Shown here: piece by piece, positions 8,719 to 21,278 of the stretch
Numbering within the stretch: the first letter of the stretch is position 1
Layout: each line of letters begins with the position of its first letter
NCBI GenBank assembly: GCA_026982315.1
Contig: JALSHI010000005.1
Span: forward strand, 1-64,000
Reading direction: 5' to 3'
DNA from: Lysobacterales bacterium
GTDB lineage: Bacteria; Pseudomonadota; Gammaproteobacteria; Xanthomonadales; Marinicellaceae
DNA: 64,000 nucleotides
The notes under the pieces: model-generated
The model's input: only the letters and a program-made list of their open reading frames with translations
The model's database searches: none
What the model was told of the DNA's origin: nothing
Made by a program: the position numbers and the translations under genes

Positions 8719-11649
8719 TTAGTCAACAGGCGTCACTTTCAGTGCAGCCTGGGGCGGTTTTGTCTCGCTGAGCTGTGCTTTCGCCACAACAAGTCGGTTG
8801 GTGGGCAATTTTTCAGCCTCATGCAGATAGTCGCGAACTTGTTGGGCGCGTTTTTGCGCCAGTTGATAGAGAGTTTCGTCATTAATGACCACCGTCTGAA
8901 GCAAATGCCGCCAGGCTTGCATGGTGAGTTTGACCCGGTCAGCACCATATTGTTCCTGCAGATTTGCCCAGCGTGCGAACCCCAGACGAGAGATGTATAA
9001 GCGTTGCACACGGTCCTGAATGGTGTTTTTGACAAGCCATTTTTTCAGATTTTCTGCTGTCAGGTCGTGGGGCAGGTTCAAGTCGATTAACAGTTGCCTA
9101 AAGCGCAGCGCCTGACCATCCTGGGGGCGATTGGCCCAGCCGGTAATGTGCAAGCCAATAGTGGGGCGTAGGCGCAAGGCCGTGGCCAGCTTTTGTAATT
9201 TGGCCGCTTCTGTAGCGCGCAAGGCATCGCTGCCGGGTTCAAACAGAATGCGTTGCAGATTTTCCTTTCCCAGACCGACAAGGTCAGCCAGTATTCTGAA
9301 TGGCGAGGTGCCCACGCGGGAGATGGTTTTGACAAAGGCAGTCAGCAGCAGATGGCTAATACTGAAACGGGGGTCCTCAAGGTCGCCTGTCAGGGGAATG
9401 TGCAAGTGGACGATACCCTGGCTGTCTGCGAGCAGAGCCAGGGCCGTTTTTAACGGCAGGCTAAAGGCTGCCTTGGGGTTGTCGATTTTTTCCAGCTTTG
9501 GCTGAACAATGGTCAGGTCCAACTGGCCTTTGAGCCGCTGATGCCGGATGCGGTATTCCAGATCAATGTCGGCTCTGCCGCTGCGGGCCTCATAGCCAAA
9601 AAAATGGCGAATATAGGGATTCAGCTTGACCAGATCCAGATTGCGTAGATGACTTTTTGACTGAGGCACGGGTGGCTTGTTGTTCCAGGACAACAAGCCC
9701 TTGGCCAGCACATGGGTAAATTGTCCCAGCTGGGTTTCCAGCATAAATGCCGGAATACCATCCCGGGCTTTGGCTGCTGCCGGCGTCAGGTTGGCTGTCA
9801 GGTTTGTGACAGGCCAGTGAACAGGGGGAGTGACACGGGCATCGGTCAGGTTGATATGCGATTTTTCTACCTGCATCTGATTCCACTCCACGTTCCATGG
9901 GTGATGCGTGGCAGAAGGTTTGTCCCCCGGCGGGTTTTTGTTATCGAGATGCAGAATCCCGCTTTCCGGCCGCAACAGGTTTTTGAGGTTGTGGCTCATG
10001 GCATCCAACTGGATATCACCGCGCAAGCCGCGAATCAGCATGGAGCCCATGTGAATGCGACGCTGCGGGCTATCGATGCGGGAGGGATTGAGCTGCCACA
10101 TTTTCCAGCCGAGGATTTGGCGCCGGCTTTCATCATACAGGGAGAAATCGGCCAGGTCAGCTGCAAACGTTCCTTGGAAGCCGTCAGGTTGCCACTGCCA
10201 TTGTCCCTGACTGTTGAGCAGACCGGTCACTGCGCTGATTTTCAGTAAGCGGTTGAGCACAGGCAACCACGGCTGTAGCGCCATGTTCTGGATCTGGTAG
10301 GAAAGATTCCCCGAGCCCTTTGCCAGGCTGAGCTGTCCTGTTAGCCGGGTTTGACCGCCGGGCGTGGAATCGGACTCTCCCGGCAACTTCAAGTCGGCTG
10401 AAAAAGTCGCCGCCTTATCATTATTGGACAAGTTTTCCAGTTGTAGTTGCCTGATGCCGACCACTGGCTGGCCGAGATTTTTGGCAGTGGTGAGACGCAG
10501 CTGGCTGTTGTTCACGTGGAAACGGGCGATGCGCCAGGATAACTCAGGCTTCTGCTGCATATTTTGTGGCGCATTAGACACTTGAGCGGGTGCCGCAGTC
10601 GTGTTTTCCGGTTGAAAGATACTATCAATCGGAAGCTGAATGGTGGCGCGCTCAAGGGACACATCCCCGACTGCCAGCTGTTTGGTTGGCAGAGCGAAAG
10701 ACAAGTCACTGGCCTCCAGGCTCGGGGCGACAAGCGAGGGGCCGCCTTCATCCTCGCTGGCCTGAAAGGATGCAGCGGAAGGCCGGGCAATATGTAAGGG
10801 GCTCATGCGTATTTTCTTTGCCGTGAGTTGCAACTGGCGATTACTTGCGGCCCAGCGCACCGTGCCAGAGCCGGTCAGTCCGGCTTGCTTGATAGACACC
10901 CCTGGCATGGCCACTGACAGTTTTTTTAGCCACTCCGGCAGGTTTGCAATGCGGGTTTTCCAATGGGCATCCAGCACACTGTCTTGGTGAACATACTGCC
11001 CCTCTAATTGCAGGGAGTCCCCCTGCTGGGTCGTGATACTGGCGGTGAACTGCGATGGCTTCTGGCCTGTATTCAGGTTTTTGTGTTGATAGTCTATCTG
11101 CTGCAAGCTGAGCGAGAGTGGCTGTTCGCCATGGCTTTCCCAATCCAGCCGGCCGTCAGTGATATTGAACTGGCGAATGTGGAAATCCACCGGGTTTTCC
11201 AAAGCTGCGGATGTTTTGGGGGACGCTTGTACCTGGGGATAGACCCAGTCACCGTTTTTTTTGCTGAGCAGATGGACTTGGGGTTTGTTTATGGTCAGTT
11301 CATCCAGTGTCAGTCGTTGATGCCACAGTGAAGCAATGGCATTGAGATTGATGTGGATGTTATCGGCCTGAAACCACTGGTATCGGCTGGTGTTATCGGC
11401 GAGAATCGGTTTCTCAACATGCAGGCTGAAATCAAAGGGATTAAAACGAACGCTCTGTGCCGAAAAATGACTGGTGAGTGTATCGCCGGCCAGTGTTTCG
11501 ATATGTTGTTCAAGCAGCCGGGGAATCGCAAAATAGGCCACAACAGCATAGAGGGCGTAGAGGCCCAAAAGGCTGAAAAGCATGACTCTTAGCCGGGAGC
11601 GGCGAACGTGTCTGGTTGTGGCAGAGGGGCCAGGCATGGTGTGATTCAT
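8719..11649 (-). CDS. DUF748 / AsmA-like protein
   Basis: Large (976 residues) envelope protein anchored by one N-terminal membrane helix (about residues 20-45, VMLFSLLGLYALYAVVAYF) with the rest expected in the periplasm. It has the beta-rich repeats of AsmA/DUF748 proteins: LTLDELTINKPQVHL near residue 110, later DUF748 blocks, and LKGQLDLTIVQPKLEKI. The C-terminal part contains the RILFEPGSDALRATEAAKLQKLA segment, an OmpA-like stretch common in this family. Relatives in the AsmA clan are thought to bridge the two membranes and move lipids; this role is inferred from family knowledge. Normal length, no breaks. Confidence 0.85.
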   Translation of the reverse strand: MNHTMPGPSATTRHVRRSRLRVMLFSLLGLYALYAVVAYFAIPRLLEQHIETLAGDTLTSHFSAQSVRFNPFDFSLHVEKPILADNTSRYQWFQADNIHINLNAIASLWHQRLTLDELTINKPQVHLLSKKNGDWVYPQVQASPKTSAALENPVDFHIRQFNITDGRLDWESHGEQPLSLSLQQIDYQHKNLNTGQKPSQFTASITTQQGDSLQLEGQYVHQDSVLDAHWKTRIANLPEWLKKLSVAMPGVSIKQAGLTGSGTVRWAASNRQLQLTAKKIRMSPLHIARPSAASFQASEDEGGPSLVAPSLEASDLSFALPTKQLAVGDVSLERATIQLPIDSIFQPENTTAAPAQVSNAPQNMQQKPELSWRIARFHVNNSQLRLTTAKNLGQPVVGIRQLQLENLSNNDKAATFSADLKLPGESDSTPGGQTRLTGQLSLAKGSGNLSYQIQNMALQPWLPVLNRLLKISAVTGLLNSQGQWQWQPDGFQGTFAADLADFSLYDESRRQILGWKMWQLNPSRIDSPQRRIHMGSMLIRGLRGDIQLDAMSHNLKNLLRPESGILHLDNKNPPGDKPSATHHPWNVEWNQMQVEKSHINLTDARVTPPVHWPVTNLTANLTPAAAKARDGIPAFMLETQLGQFTHVLAKGLLSWNNKPPVPQSKSHLRNLDLVKLNPYIRHFFGYEARSGRADIDLEYRIRHQRLKGQLDLTIVQPKLEKIDNPKAAFSLPLKTALALLADSQGIVHLHIPLTGDLEDPRFSISHLLLTAFVKTISRVGTSPFRILADLVGLGKENLQRILFEPGSDALRATEAAKLQKLATALRLRPTIGLHITGWANRPQDGQALRFRQLLIDLNLPHDLTAENLKKWLVKNTIQDRVQRLYISRLGFARWANLQEQYGADRVKLTMQAWRHLLQTVVINDETLYQLAQKRAQQVRDYLHEAEKLPTNRLVVAKAQLSETKPPQAALKVTPVD

Positions 11650-11676
11650 GTCGCCATTATGGGGCTTGTGAAGGCG

Positions 11677-11703
11677 AAAAAAAAGGCCGGTCAGAGACCG
11701 GCC
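11677..11703 (-). terminator. Rho-independent terminator of the nuclease gene
   Basis: Read on the minus strand, the stem GGCCGGT-loop-ACCGGCC (11685-11703) is followed by a run of eight T residues. It lies 20 bases past the nuclease stop and before the DUF748 start, so the two minus-strand genes are probably separate transcripts. Confidence 0.88.
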
Positions 11704-11723
11704 TGTTATTTAAGAATATGCTG

Positions 11724-14700
11724 TCAGTTTTTGACGTGTGACTGCTTCCTGTACCAGCCTGCCAGGCCAATAACCAATAGCGCCAGCATGGCCAATAAAG
11801 CCGGCTTCAGTGTCGGAATGGCCACCACCGGCGCATGACCCAGGCCAGCCGGGTCTGTAAAGTTGCCGTCAACCAGGCCATCGCTGTCACCAGCACCGCC
11901 ATCGGTAATGGTGTAAGTGACGATATTGGCGTTAACCATGGCCGGATACTGGCTCCAGTTGCCATCATACTTGAAGAAAGCGCGGCCAGGCGGTATCTCG
12001 GCCGGATAGGTAATGGTCACGTTCAGGCTGCTGCCGGGTGCGCATTGACTGGCAGTAAAATCGACCAGGCCGTAAGGAAACTGGTAATTTCCCGGTGGCT
12101 GAGAAGGTATGCTGGCCGCATCAATATATTGCACATTGGCAAAGCCGCACAGTGGGCCACCACCGGAGATGTCAACCGTGACGCTACCACTGCCATTGGG
12201 AGCAGGCGCAGTGTAAGATGTCACTGGCGCTTCGTTATCCAGGATGGTCACCGTATGGGTCAGGGTTGTTCCTGCATCGGCGTTAACCGGGTTGGACAAA
12301 GTCAGGCTAAAGGTTTCATCGCCCTCAAGCACGTTGTCATCCAGGATGGTCACGCTCACCGTCTGGCTGGTCGTGTTGGCGGGGATGGTGATAACCTGGT
12401 TAATGGCGGTATAGTCGCTGCCGGCTGTGGCGCTGCCATTGCTGGAGACCACTTGTACACTCACTGGTTGGTTAATGGGATTGCTCAAAGTCAGGGTGAT
12501 ATCGAGCGAACCGGCGGTTTCCAGAACGCTGGAGGCAGCCTGGGCGAATGTCACGGTGGGGATGGCCGTTGGGTTGAAGCCGGCAACCAGCGGGTCATGG
12601 TCTGAGGCCCGGTAAGCATCCGGCGAGTAAAAATCCGCAGGTTTGGCCGGGCCGCCATTGGGCAGATTTTCCTCGTTGTAATCGAAAAACGGCAGCTCAT
12701 CGGCATTGATATGCCACTCGGCCACAGAAGTGGCCTGAGGCAATGCGGTGGTGTTGGCGAGAATGTAATCGAGATAACCACGTTGACCGGCATACTGGTA
12801 AGACCAGGCCATGCCGGGGCCGATTTCCTGCGCTACCAGGTCGGTAAATCCGCCTGCGGCCAGCGCGGTAATCGGGTCTTCCATGGCGTAGGCATTGAGG
12901 TCGCCGACCACGACAGCGCCCACGGCGGGACCTGCGCCAGTGGGATCGCTGTTCAGCCAGTTGGCCATGGCCGTGGCTGCCTTGGTGCGGGTGTCATTGA
13001 ATGCGCCCTGGCCATCGCCCTGATCGGCATCAGCACCGGTGCCGGTACCGCCTTTGGATTTCAGATGAGCCACAGCCACAGTGATTTTCTGATTATTGGC
13101 ATTGCGGAAGGTTTGCGCCAGTACCGGTCGGTTCAACGAGTCATTGAACAGGGGATCCACCGATGAGTCGAGAATGGCGAAGCTGCCCTGCGGGCTAACC
13201 TGCGCGGGTTGATAAATCAGCGCAACCTTGATGACATCGCTGCCAATGGTGTCGGTATTGATGTAGTCCCAGGTACCGGCTCCGGCAGCGTTGTTGAGCG
13301 CATTGACCAGCATGTCCAGACTGGCGCTGGCATTATTTTCAATTTCCACCAGGCCCACAATATCGGCGCCCAGGGCATTAATGGCCGCCGTCAGTTTGTT
13401 TAACTGCCGGGTTTGCTCGCTAACTGAATCAGCACCCCGGCAACCGGCGTTGCCTGCCGGGCCACAAATGGGGACGCCGGTATCAATGGTACTGAAGAAA
13501 TTCAGCACGTTCATGGCAGCCACATGGATATCGCCAGCCGGTAGGGCCGGTGCAGCGCTTCGCGGGTTAGCGGTTTCGTCCCAGACCAGCGGGGCGGTGG
13601 GCTCAATTTTGTAGTCGCCAAAGGAGTAATGCATCACCCCTTCCAGGGCATTGATGACATAGCCTGTGCGAACCGGATTGTTGGCATTCAAAGGCGTGCT
13701 GTCATCGCGCCCGACGATAAAAGGCGTGCGGTAGGCGCCGTTACGGGCATCATCCACGATGAATTTGTTGTCGTCATTGGCCGCTTGCTGGGCGATGGCG
13801 GCGGGCCCGGGAGCGACAATGGCCGTTGGTGTGTACAAGGGGCCGTTGGAGACCACAAATTGACCATATTGGAGAATTTCGGTGGTATCTGTCACTGTGG
13901 CCGGGTGGGTCAGTACCACGCGCATGCCTTCAATGGTTTCCGGGTCAAAACCATTCAGGGGCAAAGTCAGCTGGGCCGGTGTAATGTCGGTGGATGAGCC
14001 ACTGCCGCACACCAGAATCTGGTTGATGTTCATCTCGGTCAGGCCGTTGAATTCGCTGACCTCACCCCGGATGCGTACCCGGTCAAATTCATTGACGTTG
14101 ACGGTGTTGCCGCCTTCAAACACAAAAATGCCTTCAGAGGTTTGCGGATTGCCGTCCTCGGTGGCGGTTCCCTCCTGCAGATAAAAGCCATTCAGGCTGG
14201 CATTGTTCTGAAAATCGCCCACCACATAGGCTTCCACGTCCACGGTGCTGCCCACCATAGGACTGCTTGCGCCGCTGCCTTGAATCTGGTTAATGGGTGT
14301 GGCTGACGCGCCGCAGGCAAACGGGATTTCTGTGGTAAAGCTGAATACATAGTCAGCCGGCAGGGTGATGCCCGGGTTGCCGCTGTCTGTCACCTGGTTT
14401 TGTTTAACAGTGACGGTGCATACAGTGCCAGCCGGCAAGGCGCTGGTGGGCGTCAGGGAGACGCTGGCGGTGTTATTGGCTGGCAGGCCTGTGAAGCTGA
14501 TGGGGGTGCCCGCCGGGCACTCGATGTCAACAGCCGAAGCGCTCCAGTTGGCCGGGCTGCTCACGGTGATATTCACGGGGCTGGTGACAGGCACGTTGAC
14601 CGCTCCGGCGGCCGGGTTGGTGGTGGTCACTGTCAGGCTGCCGGTGACATCGCCATTGACGCGCAAGAAATCAAAAGCCATTTCTTCGCTGGCGGCGTCC

Positions 14701-15302
14701 GCATAGACCAGTACCCGGATATCCAGCTGGTTGCCGGTGCCGGGGATGGCGGCACTGAAGTTCTGGAAAGTGGCCGTGAGCTGGGCGCCATCGGCCTCAT
14801 CGTTGCAGTCGGCATCAAAGCCCAGGGGTTCATTGAAGTCGTCGCCATTGTTAAAATAGGAAAAGCACAGGATTTTGCTCCAGCTACCGCCGTCAATGCG
14901 GGCTTCCACCTGCATATGGTCAGGCCGGTCATACTTGTTGGTGCGGGTGGCGGCGAATAGCCCTTCAAACTGCAGATTGCTGTAGCCGTTGATATTGATG
15001 CCGGAAATCATGACCCATTGTTCCTTGTTGCCATTGCCGCCGTTGTCGTCCGTGTCTTCCGCGGCCCAAAGCCATGTGTTATTTTGGCCGTTGTAAGCCG
15101 GTGATGTGGAAATATTGCTGCCATCGGTGCGGGTGAAATAGTCATTGGCCGAGGCATTGGGGTCAGATGGGGAAAATTCCACCGATACGGTATAGCGGCT
15201 GCCATTGCCATCGGTTTCAAAATCTTCCGTATGGATATTGACCGCGTAAGCAGAAAGGGGTAACAAAACAAGATTGGTGATGGCAAACAGACGATACAGC
15301 AT
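11724..15302 (-). CDS. ExeM/NucH-type extracellular endonuclease with IPTL-CTERM tail
   Basis: Secreted multi-domain nuclease of 1192 residues. Signal peptide 1-20 ending AYA; an unassigned beta-rich region about 21-220; an Ig-like Big_5 domain about 225-325; an OB-fold-like region about 330-435; an endonuclease/exonuclease/phosphatase domain about 590-910 with the motifs AMNVLNFF, LVEIEN (Glu653), GDLNAY (Asp801) and SDHDPL (His902); a Calx-beta domain about 915-1025; a choice-of-anchor-type domain 1028-1160; then IPTL (1162-1165), a hydrophobic helix and a basic end, the IPTL-CTERM sorting signal. It probably degrades extracellular DNA from an anchored or processed surface position. ATG at 15302 with GGAG upstream. 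The matching exosortase is not in the window. Confidence 0.92.
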   Translation of the reverse strand: MLYRLFAITNLVLLPLSAYAVNIHTEDFETDGNGSRYTVSVEFSPSDPNASANDYFTRTDGSNISTSPAYNGQNNTWLWAAEDTDDNGGNGNKEQWVMISGININGYSNLQFEGLFAATRTNKYDRPDHMQVEARIDGGSWSKILCFSYFNNGDDFNEPLGFDADCNDEADGAQLTATFQNFSAAIPGTGNQLDIRVLVYADAASEEMAFDFLRVNGDVTGSLTVTTTNPAAGAVNVPVTSPVNITVSSPANWSASAVDIECPAGTPISFTGLPANNTASVSLTPTSALPAGTVCTVTVKQNQVTDSGNPGITLPADYVFSFTTEIPFACGASATPINQIQGSGASSPMVGSTVDVEAYVVGDFQNNASLNGFYLQEGTATEDGNPQTSEGIFVFEGGNTVNVNEFDRVRIRGEVSEFNGLTEMNINQILVCGSGSSTDITPAQLTLPLNGFDPETIEGMRVVLTHPATVTDTTEILQYGQFVVSNGPLYTPTAIVAPGPAAIAQQAANDDNKFIVDDARNGAYRTPFIVGRDDSTPLNANNPVRTGYVINALEGVMHYSFGDYKIEPTAPLVWDETANPRSAAPALPAGDIHVAAMNVLNFFSTIDTGVPICGPAGNAGCRGADSVSEQTRQLNKLTAAINALGADIVGLVEIENNASASLDMLVNALNNAAGAGTWDYINTDTIGSDVIKVALIYQPAQVSPQGSFAILDSSVDPLFNDSLNRPVLAQTFRNANNQKITVAVAHLKSKGGTGTGADADQGDGQGAFNDTRTKAATAMANWLNSDPTGAGPAVGAVVVGDLNAYAMEDPITALAAGGFTDLVAQEIGPGMAWSYQYAGQRGYLDYILANTTALPQATSVAEWHINADELPFFDYNEENLPNGGPAKPADFYSPDAYRASDHDPLVAGFNPTAIPTVTFAQAASSVLETAGSLDITLTLSNPINQPVSVQVVSSNGSATAGSDYTAINQVITIPANTTSQTVSVTILDDNVLEGDETFSLTLSNPVNADAGTTLTHTVTILDNEAPVTSYTAPAPNGSGSVTVDISGGGPLCGFANVQYIDAASIPSQPPGNYQFPYGLVDFTASQCAPGSSLNVTITYPAEIPPGRAFFKYDGNWSQYPAMVNANIVTYTITDGGAGDSDGLVDGNFTDPAGLGHAPVVAIPTLKPALLAMLALLVIGLAGWYRKQSHVKN

Positions 15303-15427
15303 GGCTGGTCAGCTCCAATGAAAATGAGAACAAAAAAGCAAAAGGTATGCGGTGAAAAAGCCAATAGTGCTTTTAGCGGTATATTTTAACTTAAGTCCGG
15401 CGATGGTGCCGTGTACAATAGGCGGTT

Positions 15428-15955
15428 ATGATTAAAAAGCTGAAAAACTGGTATAAAAGTCATCGCTGGGCCTCATTGTTTTTTGAGGTGTTGCTGTTGA
15501 TCGCTGTCATGTTGGCGATTTCCTGGTGGCAAAATCGTGGCGAAATGCCGGGTGAAAACGGCATGGCGCCGGATTTTACCCTGCAATCCCTGGACGGTGG
15601 CTCTTACCGGCTATCTGATTATCGGGGCAAGAAGGTGGTGCTGTACTTTTTTGCCCCTTGGTGTTCGGTGTGCCACCTGAGTGCGCCTAACCTGAAAGCA
15701 CTGCGAGCCAGCCGATCACCGGATGATCTACAAATTTTGCTGGTTGGCTTGAGTTATAACAATATCGGCGAGCTCAAAAAGTTTGCTGAGGATTTACAGC
15801 TTGAAGGCATCCCTGTTTTGATCGGGAATGAGCAAATGATGCAGGACTATCGCATCAAGGCCTTCCCCACTTATTTTGTGATTGATGAGAATGGGCGCAT
15901 TTCATCCCGATCCATCGGTTACAGTACGGAGCTGGGCCTGCGTTTGCGAACCTGA
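15428..15955 (+). CDS. Membrane-anchored thioredoxin-like (TlpA/redoxin family) protein
   Basis: Predicted periplasmic thiol-disulfide oxidoreductase of 175 residues. One uncleaved membrane helix (about 15-35) precedes a redoxin fold that begins with the APDFTLQSLDGG signature. The active site is Trp78-Cys79-Ser-Val-Cys82 in FFAPWCSVC, and the cis-proline loop is KAFPTYFVIDENG. It could reduce or oxidise envelope substrates; the direction is not deducible. A TACAAT -10-like element at 15414-15419 lies only eight bases before the ATG, so the transcript would have almost no leader if this promoter is used. It is divergent from the nuclease gene and 94 bases before leuS. Confidence 0.85.
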   Translation: MIKKLKNWYKSHRWASLFFEVLLLIAVMLAISWWQNRGEMPGENGMAPDFTLQSLDGGSYRLSDYRGKKVVLYFFAPWCSVCHLSAPNLKALRASRSPDDLQILLVGLSYNNIGELKKFAEDLQLEGIPVLIGNEQMMQDYRIKAFPTYFVIDENGRISSRSIGYSTELGLRLRT

Positions 15956-16034
15956 TTTTGTGGTTTGACCACGCCGCAATCTGTCATTTTCTATGAATCA
16001 CAGTCACCAACCCCAAATGCATTCGGACAATTAA

Positions 16035-18523
<2,489 letters not shown>

Positions 18524-18524
<1 letters not shown>

Positions 18525-19090
18525 TGTTTCGTCCGCCATATTTCGTGTTGGTTTTACTGGCTGTGCTTTTGAACGGCTGTGGCTATCATTTGCGCCAAAA
18601 GGTCAGTATTCCACCCGACTATCAGCGTATGGCTGTGGAAATCAGTGGCGAAAACGACCTCAAGCCTGTCCTGGTTTCTACATTATTGGCCAATGGCATC
18701 GTCGTCATGGAAGACACAAAACAGGCCCGTGCTCTTGTGCAGGTCAGCAAAAACCGCATTCGCCGTGTGGTGCAGTCGGTAGGGGCCAACAATCGGGTGC
18801 AAGAGTTTCGACTCGAATATGACCTGTCTTTCCGGGTTGTGGATACCCATAGCGGTGAGGTTGTTATTCCGCTGCAAGAACTGCACCTGGAGCGGGACTA
18901 CGCCTTTGACATTACACAAATTACAGCGGCCAGACAAGAAGAGGAGCTGCTTCGGCAAAGATTGCTGGAAGACATGGCCTGGCAGATGATTCGCCGGATG
19001 GAAGCCCAGTTTCGTGTGCGGCTGCATGCGGGCGAACCGGCAGCCGATCAGGTACCGGCTGTTAGTGAAAAACATCCCTCAGACCGATAG
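18524..19090 (+). CDS. lptE: LPS-assembly lipoprotein LptE
   Basis: Outer-membrane lipoprotein that plugs the LptD barrel and helps insert lipopolysaccharide into the outer leaflet. 188 residues with lipobox LLNGC (Cys19) followed by GYHLR, the family signature. It overlaps leuS by one base and is followed one base later by holA. The C-terminal 20 residues are basic and disordered-looking. The protein is divergent, as LptE usually is, but position and lipobox are convincing. Confidence 0.93.
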
Positions 19091-19091
19091 G

Positions 19092-20117
19092 ATGGCCAAG
19101 CTGACCACGCAACAACTGCAAGTGCAGCTGGCCGAAGGGCTGGCGCCTTGTTATCTGGTGGCCGGTGATGAGCCTTTGCAATTACAGGAGTGCGCTGACG
19201 CCATTCGCCGGCAGGCAAAAGCCGCCGGTTATGGTGAGCGTGAAGTATTGCATGCGGATGGCCGTTTTGACTGGACTCGCCTGTTTGCCAGTGCGGGTAC
19301 TTTGTCCCTGTTTGCCGATAAACGTCTGATTGAAGTCCACCTGCCTGATGGCAAGCCCGGCGCCAAGGGCGCCCGGGCGTTGAGTGAGTTTGTCTCCGCC
19401 TTGCCGCAGGATGTGTTATTGCTGGTCATGGCGCATCAGTGGCAGGGCAGCAGTGACAAAAGCAAATGGGTTCAGGCCTTTCAAGACTGTGGTCATTTTA
19501 TCCGCGTTTACGCCCCGCGCAGAGAAGAAATGCCAGCCTGGATCCGGAATCGCTGTGAACAGGTAGGGTTACAGGTGAGCAACGACGCCTTGATGCAGCT
19601 GGCCGCGCGCCTGGAAGGCAATTTGCTGGCGGCCGCCCAGGAAATTGAAAAACTGAAGATGCGCTTTGGCGATCAGACCGTTACCGTTCAGGATGTGGCC
19701 GACCAGGTGGCGGATAACGCCCGTTTCGACGTGTTTCGTTTGACCGATGCCCTGTTGGCAGGGCATTTGTTCCGCGCTTTGCGTGTGCTGCGGGGGTTAC
19801 GCGCCAATGATTTGTCACCGGTGGTGGTGCACTGGGCATTGGAACGGGAAAGTCGAACCTTGTTAAAGCTGGCGGCCATGCGCCGCCCACGTCCGGCCGA
19901 CTACCGGCAGTTGGGCATCTGGCCACAACGTCAGGCGCTGATCAATCAGGCGCTTGCCCGGCTGGATTATTCCCGGCTGGTTCAGCTTCATGCCGGGCTG
20001 GCCGAGCTGGATCGCGTTATCAAAGGCCAGAGCCGTGGCCAGGACAGCGCCCTTGGCCAGCCGTGGCTGGCCATTGAGCGTTGGTTGGTTGCATTTATTT
20101 CTCCACGCCAGATATAA
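19092..20117 (+). CDS. holA: DNA polymerase III delta subunit
   Basis: Delta subunit of the clamp loader; it opens the beta sliding clamp during loading. 341 residues. It shows the N-terminal LAPCYLVAGDEPLQLQECADAIR segment, typical of delta, and the ELDRVIKGQSRGQDSALGQPWLAIERWLV C-terminus. The ATG at 19092 lies one base after the lptE stop, with GGATAG-like sequence upstream; the longer frame from 19014 is inside lptE and was rejected. Confidence 0.95.
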   Translation: MAKLTTQQLQVQLAEGLAPCYLVAGDEPLQLQECADAIRRQAKAAGYGEREVLHADGRFDWTRLFASAGTLSLFADKRLIEVHLPDGKPGAKGARALSEFVSALPQDVLLLVMAHQWQGSSDKSKWVQAFQDCGHFIRVYAPRREEMPAWIRNRCEQVGLQVSNDALMQLAARLEGNLLAAAQEIEKLKMRFGDQTVTVQDVADQVADNARFDVFRLTDALLAGHLFRALRVLRGLRANDLSPVVVHWALERESRTLLKLAAMRRPRPADYRQLGIWPQRQALINQALARLDYSRLVQLHAGLAELDRVIKGQSRGQDSALGQPWLAIERWLVAFISPRQI

Positions 20118-20151
20118 ACCACATTTTTTGGCAGGCGACCTTTGTGCCGCT

Positions 20152-21219
20152 TTAGTGGCCTTTCCAGGTTTTTTCGCTGCCCTTGTCATACAGGCCGATC
20201 AATGGCGCGGCGTCTTTGGCGGTGCGCCACCCACGGTACATGCCCTTGGAGTTGAAGACCATGACTGGTTGGGCATTGTGGTCCAGAGCGATAATGCCGC
20301 CTTCACCCCCGGCAGAAAACAGCACATCCATGATAACGCTTTCGGCGGCCTGTTGTAGCGGCTGCTTCAGGTAACGGCTACGGGCACAAATATCATGGGC
20401 CACCGCATAGCGGATAAAATACTCGCCATGGCCGGTGGCGGAAATGGCGCAACTGCGATTGTCGGCATAGGTGCCTGCGCCAATAATGGGTGAATCGCCA
20501 ATGCGACCATGGGACTTGTTGGTCATGCCGCCGGTGGATGTACCAGCAGCCAGGTTGCCGTGGATATCAATGGCGACAGCCCCGACCGTGCCAAATTTGA
20601 AGTCATCGGCGCTGCCAGGCTTTGTTAACTCATCCTCTGACAAGGCCGTGGTTTTTTCAGCCCTGGCTTTTTGCCATTGTTGACGGCGATAGTCGGTATC
20701 AAACCAGCTGTTTTCGACCCATGGCAGCCCTTGTTCCTTGGCAAACTGATCGGCGCCGTCGCCAGCCAGCAGGACATGGGGAGATTTTTCCAGCACCGCC
20801 ATGGCCGCGCGGATGGGGTTTTTGACATGCTTGACCGCGGCCACCGCGCCGGCTTGCAGGTCGCTGCCCCGCATAATGGAAGCATCCAGTTCGTGAGTGC
20901 CTTCGGCGGTAAAAACCGCACCCTGGCCAGCATTGAATAAAGGCGAATCCTCCATGACCTCAATGGCCGCAATCACGGCATCCGTGGCGGCTCCGCCCCG
21001 TTGCAGTACAGCATAGCCGGCATTGGTGGCCTTGGCCAGGGTGGCGCGGATGGCCTTTTCCTTTGCCGGGGTCAGATTTTCCTTGAGGATGGTTCCGGCA
21101 CCGCCGTGGATAACAATGGCAATGGGTTTTTTGGCAGTAGCGTTCATGGCGGCTCCAAGGTTAATAATCGTGCCGAAAACAAGAAGTGCAATGAGTGGAG
21201 GACGTAAAGGTACTTTCAT
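20152..21219 (-). CDS. Isoaspartyl peptidase / type III L-asparaginase, Ntn hydrolase
   Basis: N-terminal nucleophile hydrolase that removes beta-aspartyl residues from isoaspartyl dipeptides and can hydrolyse asparagine. 355 residues in precursor form. The autocleavage site is before Thr211 in GTVGAVAID, and IVIHGGAGTI marks the start of the alpha subunit. The GTSTGGMTNKSHGRIGDSPIIGAGTYADN block forms the substrate pocket. An N-terminal hydrophobic stretch (about 8-24) looks like a signal peptide, suggesting a periplasmic form, unlike cytoplasmic E. coli IaaA. The ATG at 21219 has GGAAGG upstream; the longer frame to 21321 overlaps the next gene and was rejected. Confidence 0.9.
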   Translation of the reverse strand: MKVPLRPPLIALLVFGTIINLGAAMNATAKKPIAIVIHGGAGTILKENLTPAKEKAIRATLAKATNAGYAVLQRGGAATDAVIAAIEVMEDSPLFNAGQGAVFTAEGTHELDASIMRGSDLQAGAVAAVKHVKNPIRAAMAVLEKSPHVLLAGDGADQFAKEQGLPWVENSWFDTDYRRQQWQKARAEKTTALSEDELTKPGSADDFKFGTVGAVAIDIHGNLAAGTSTGGMTNKSHGRIGDSPIIGAGTYADNRSCAISATGHGEYFIRYAVAHDICARSRYLKQPLQQAAESVIMDVLFSAGGEGGIIALDHNAQPVMVFNSKGMYRGWRTAKDAAPLIGLYDKGSEKTWKGH

Positions 21220-21278
21220 GGTCACAAGCCTTCCGTGATTGTGTTTGTGAGTGGTTGACCGTATCAAATTTCGCCGGT

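Noticed and set aside
9712-10248. Plus-strand open frame inside the DUF748 gene
   Set aside because: No recognisable product, no ribosome-binding site, and it lies wholly opposite a well-supported gene.
11835-12605. 256-residue plus-strand frame opposite the nuclease gene
   Set aside because: It is a shadow of the biased codons of the repetitive beta-domain region; composition is unlike a real protein.
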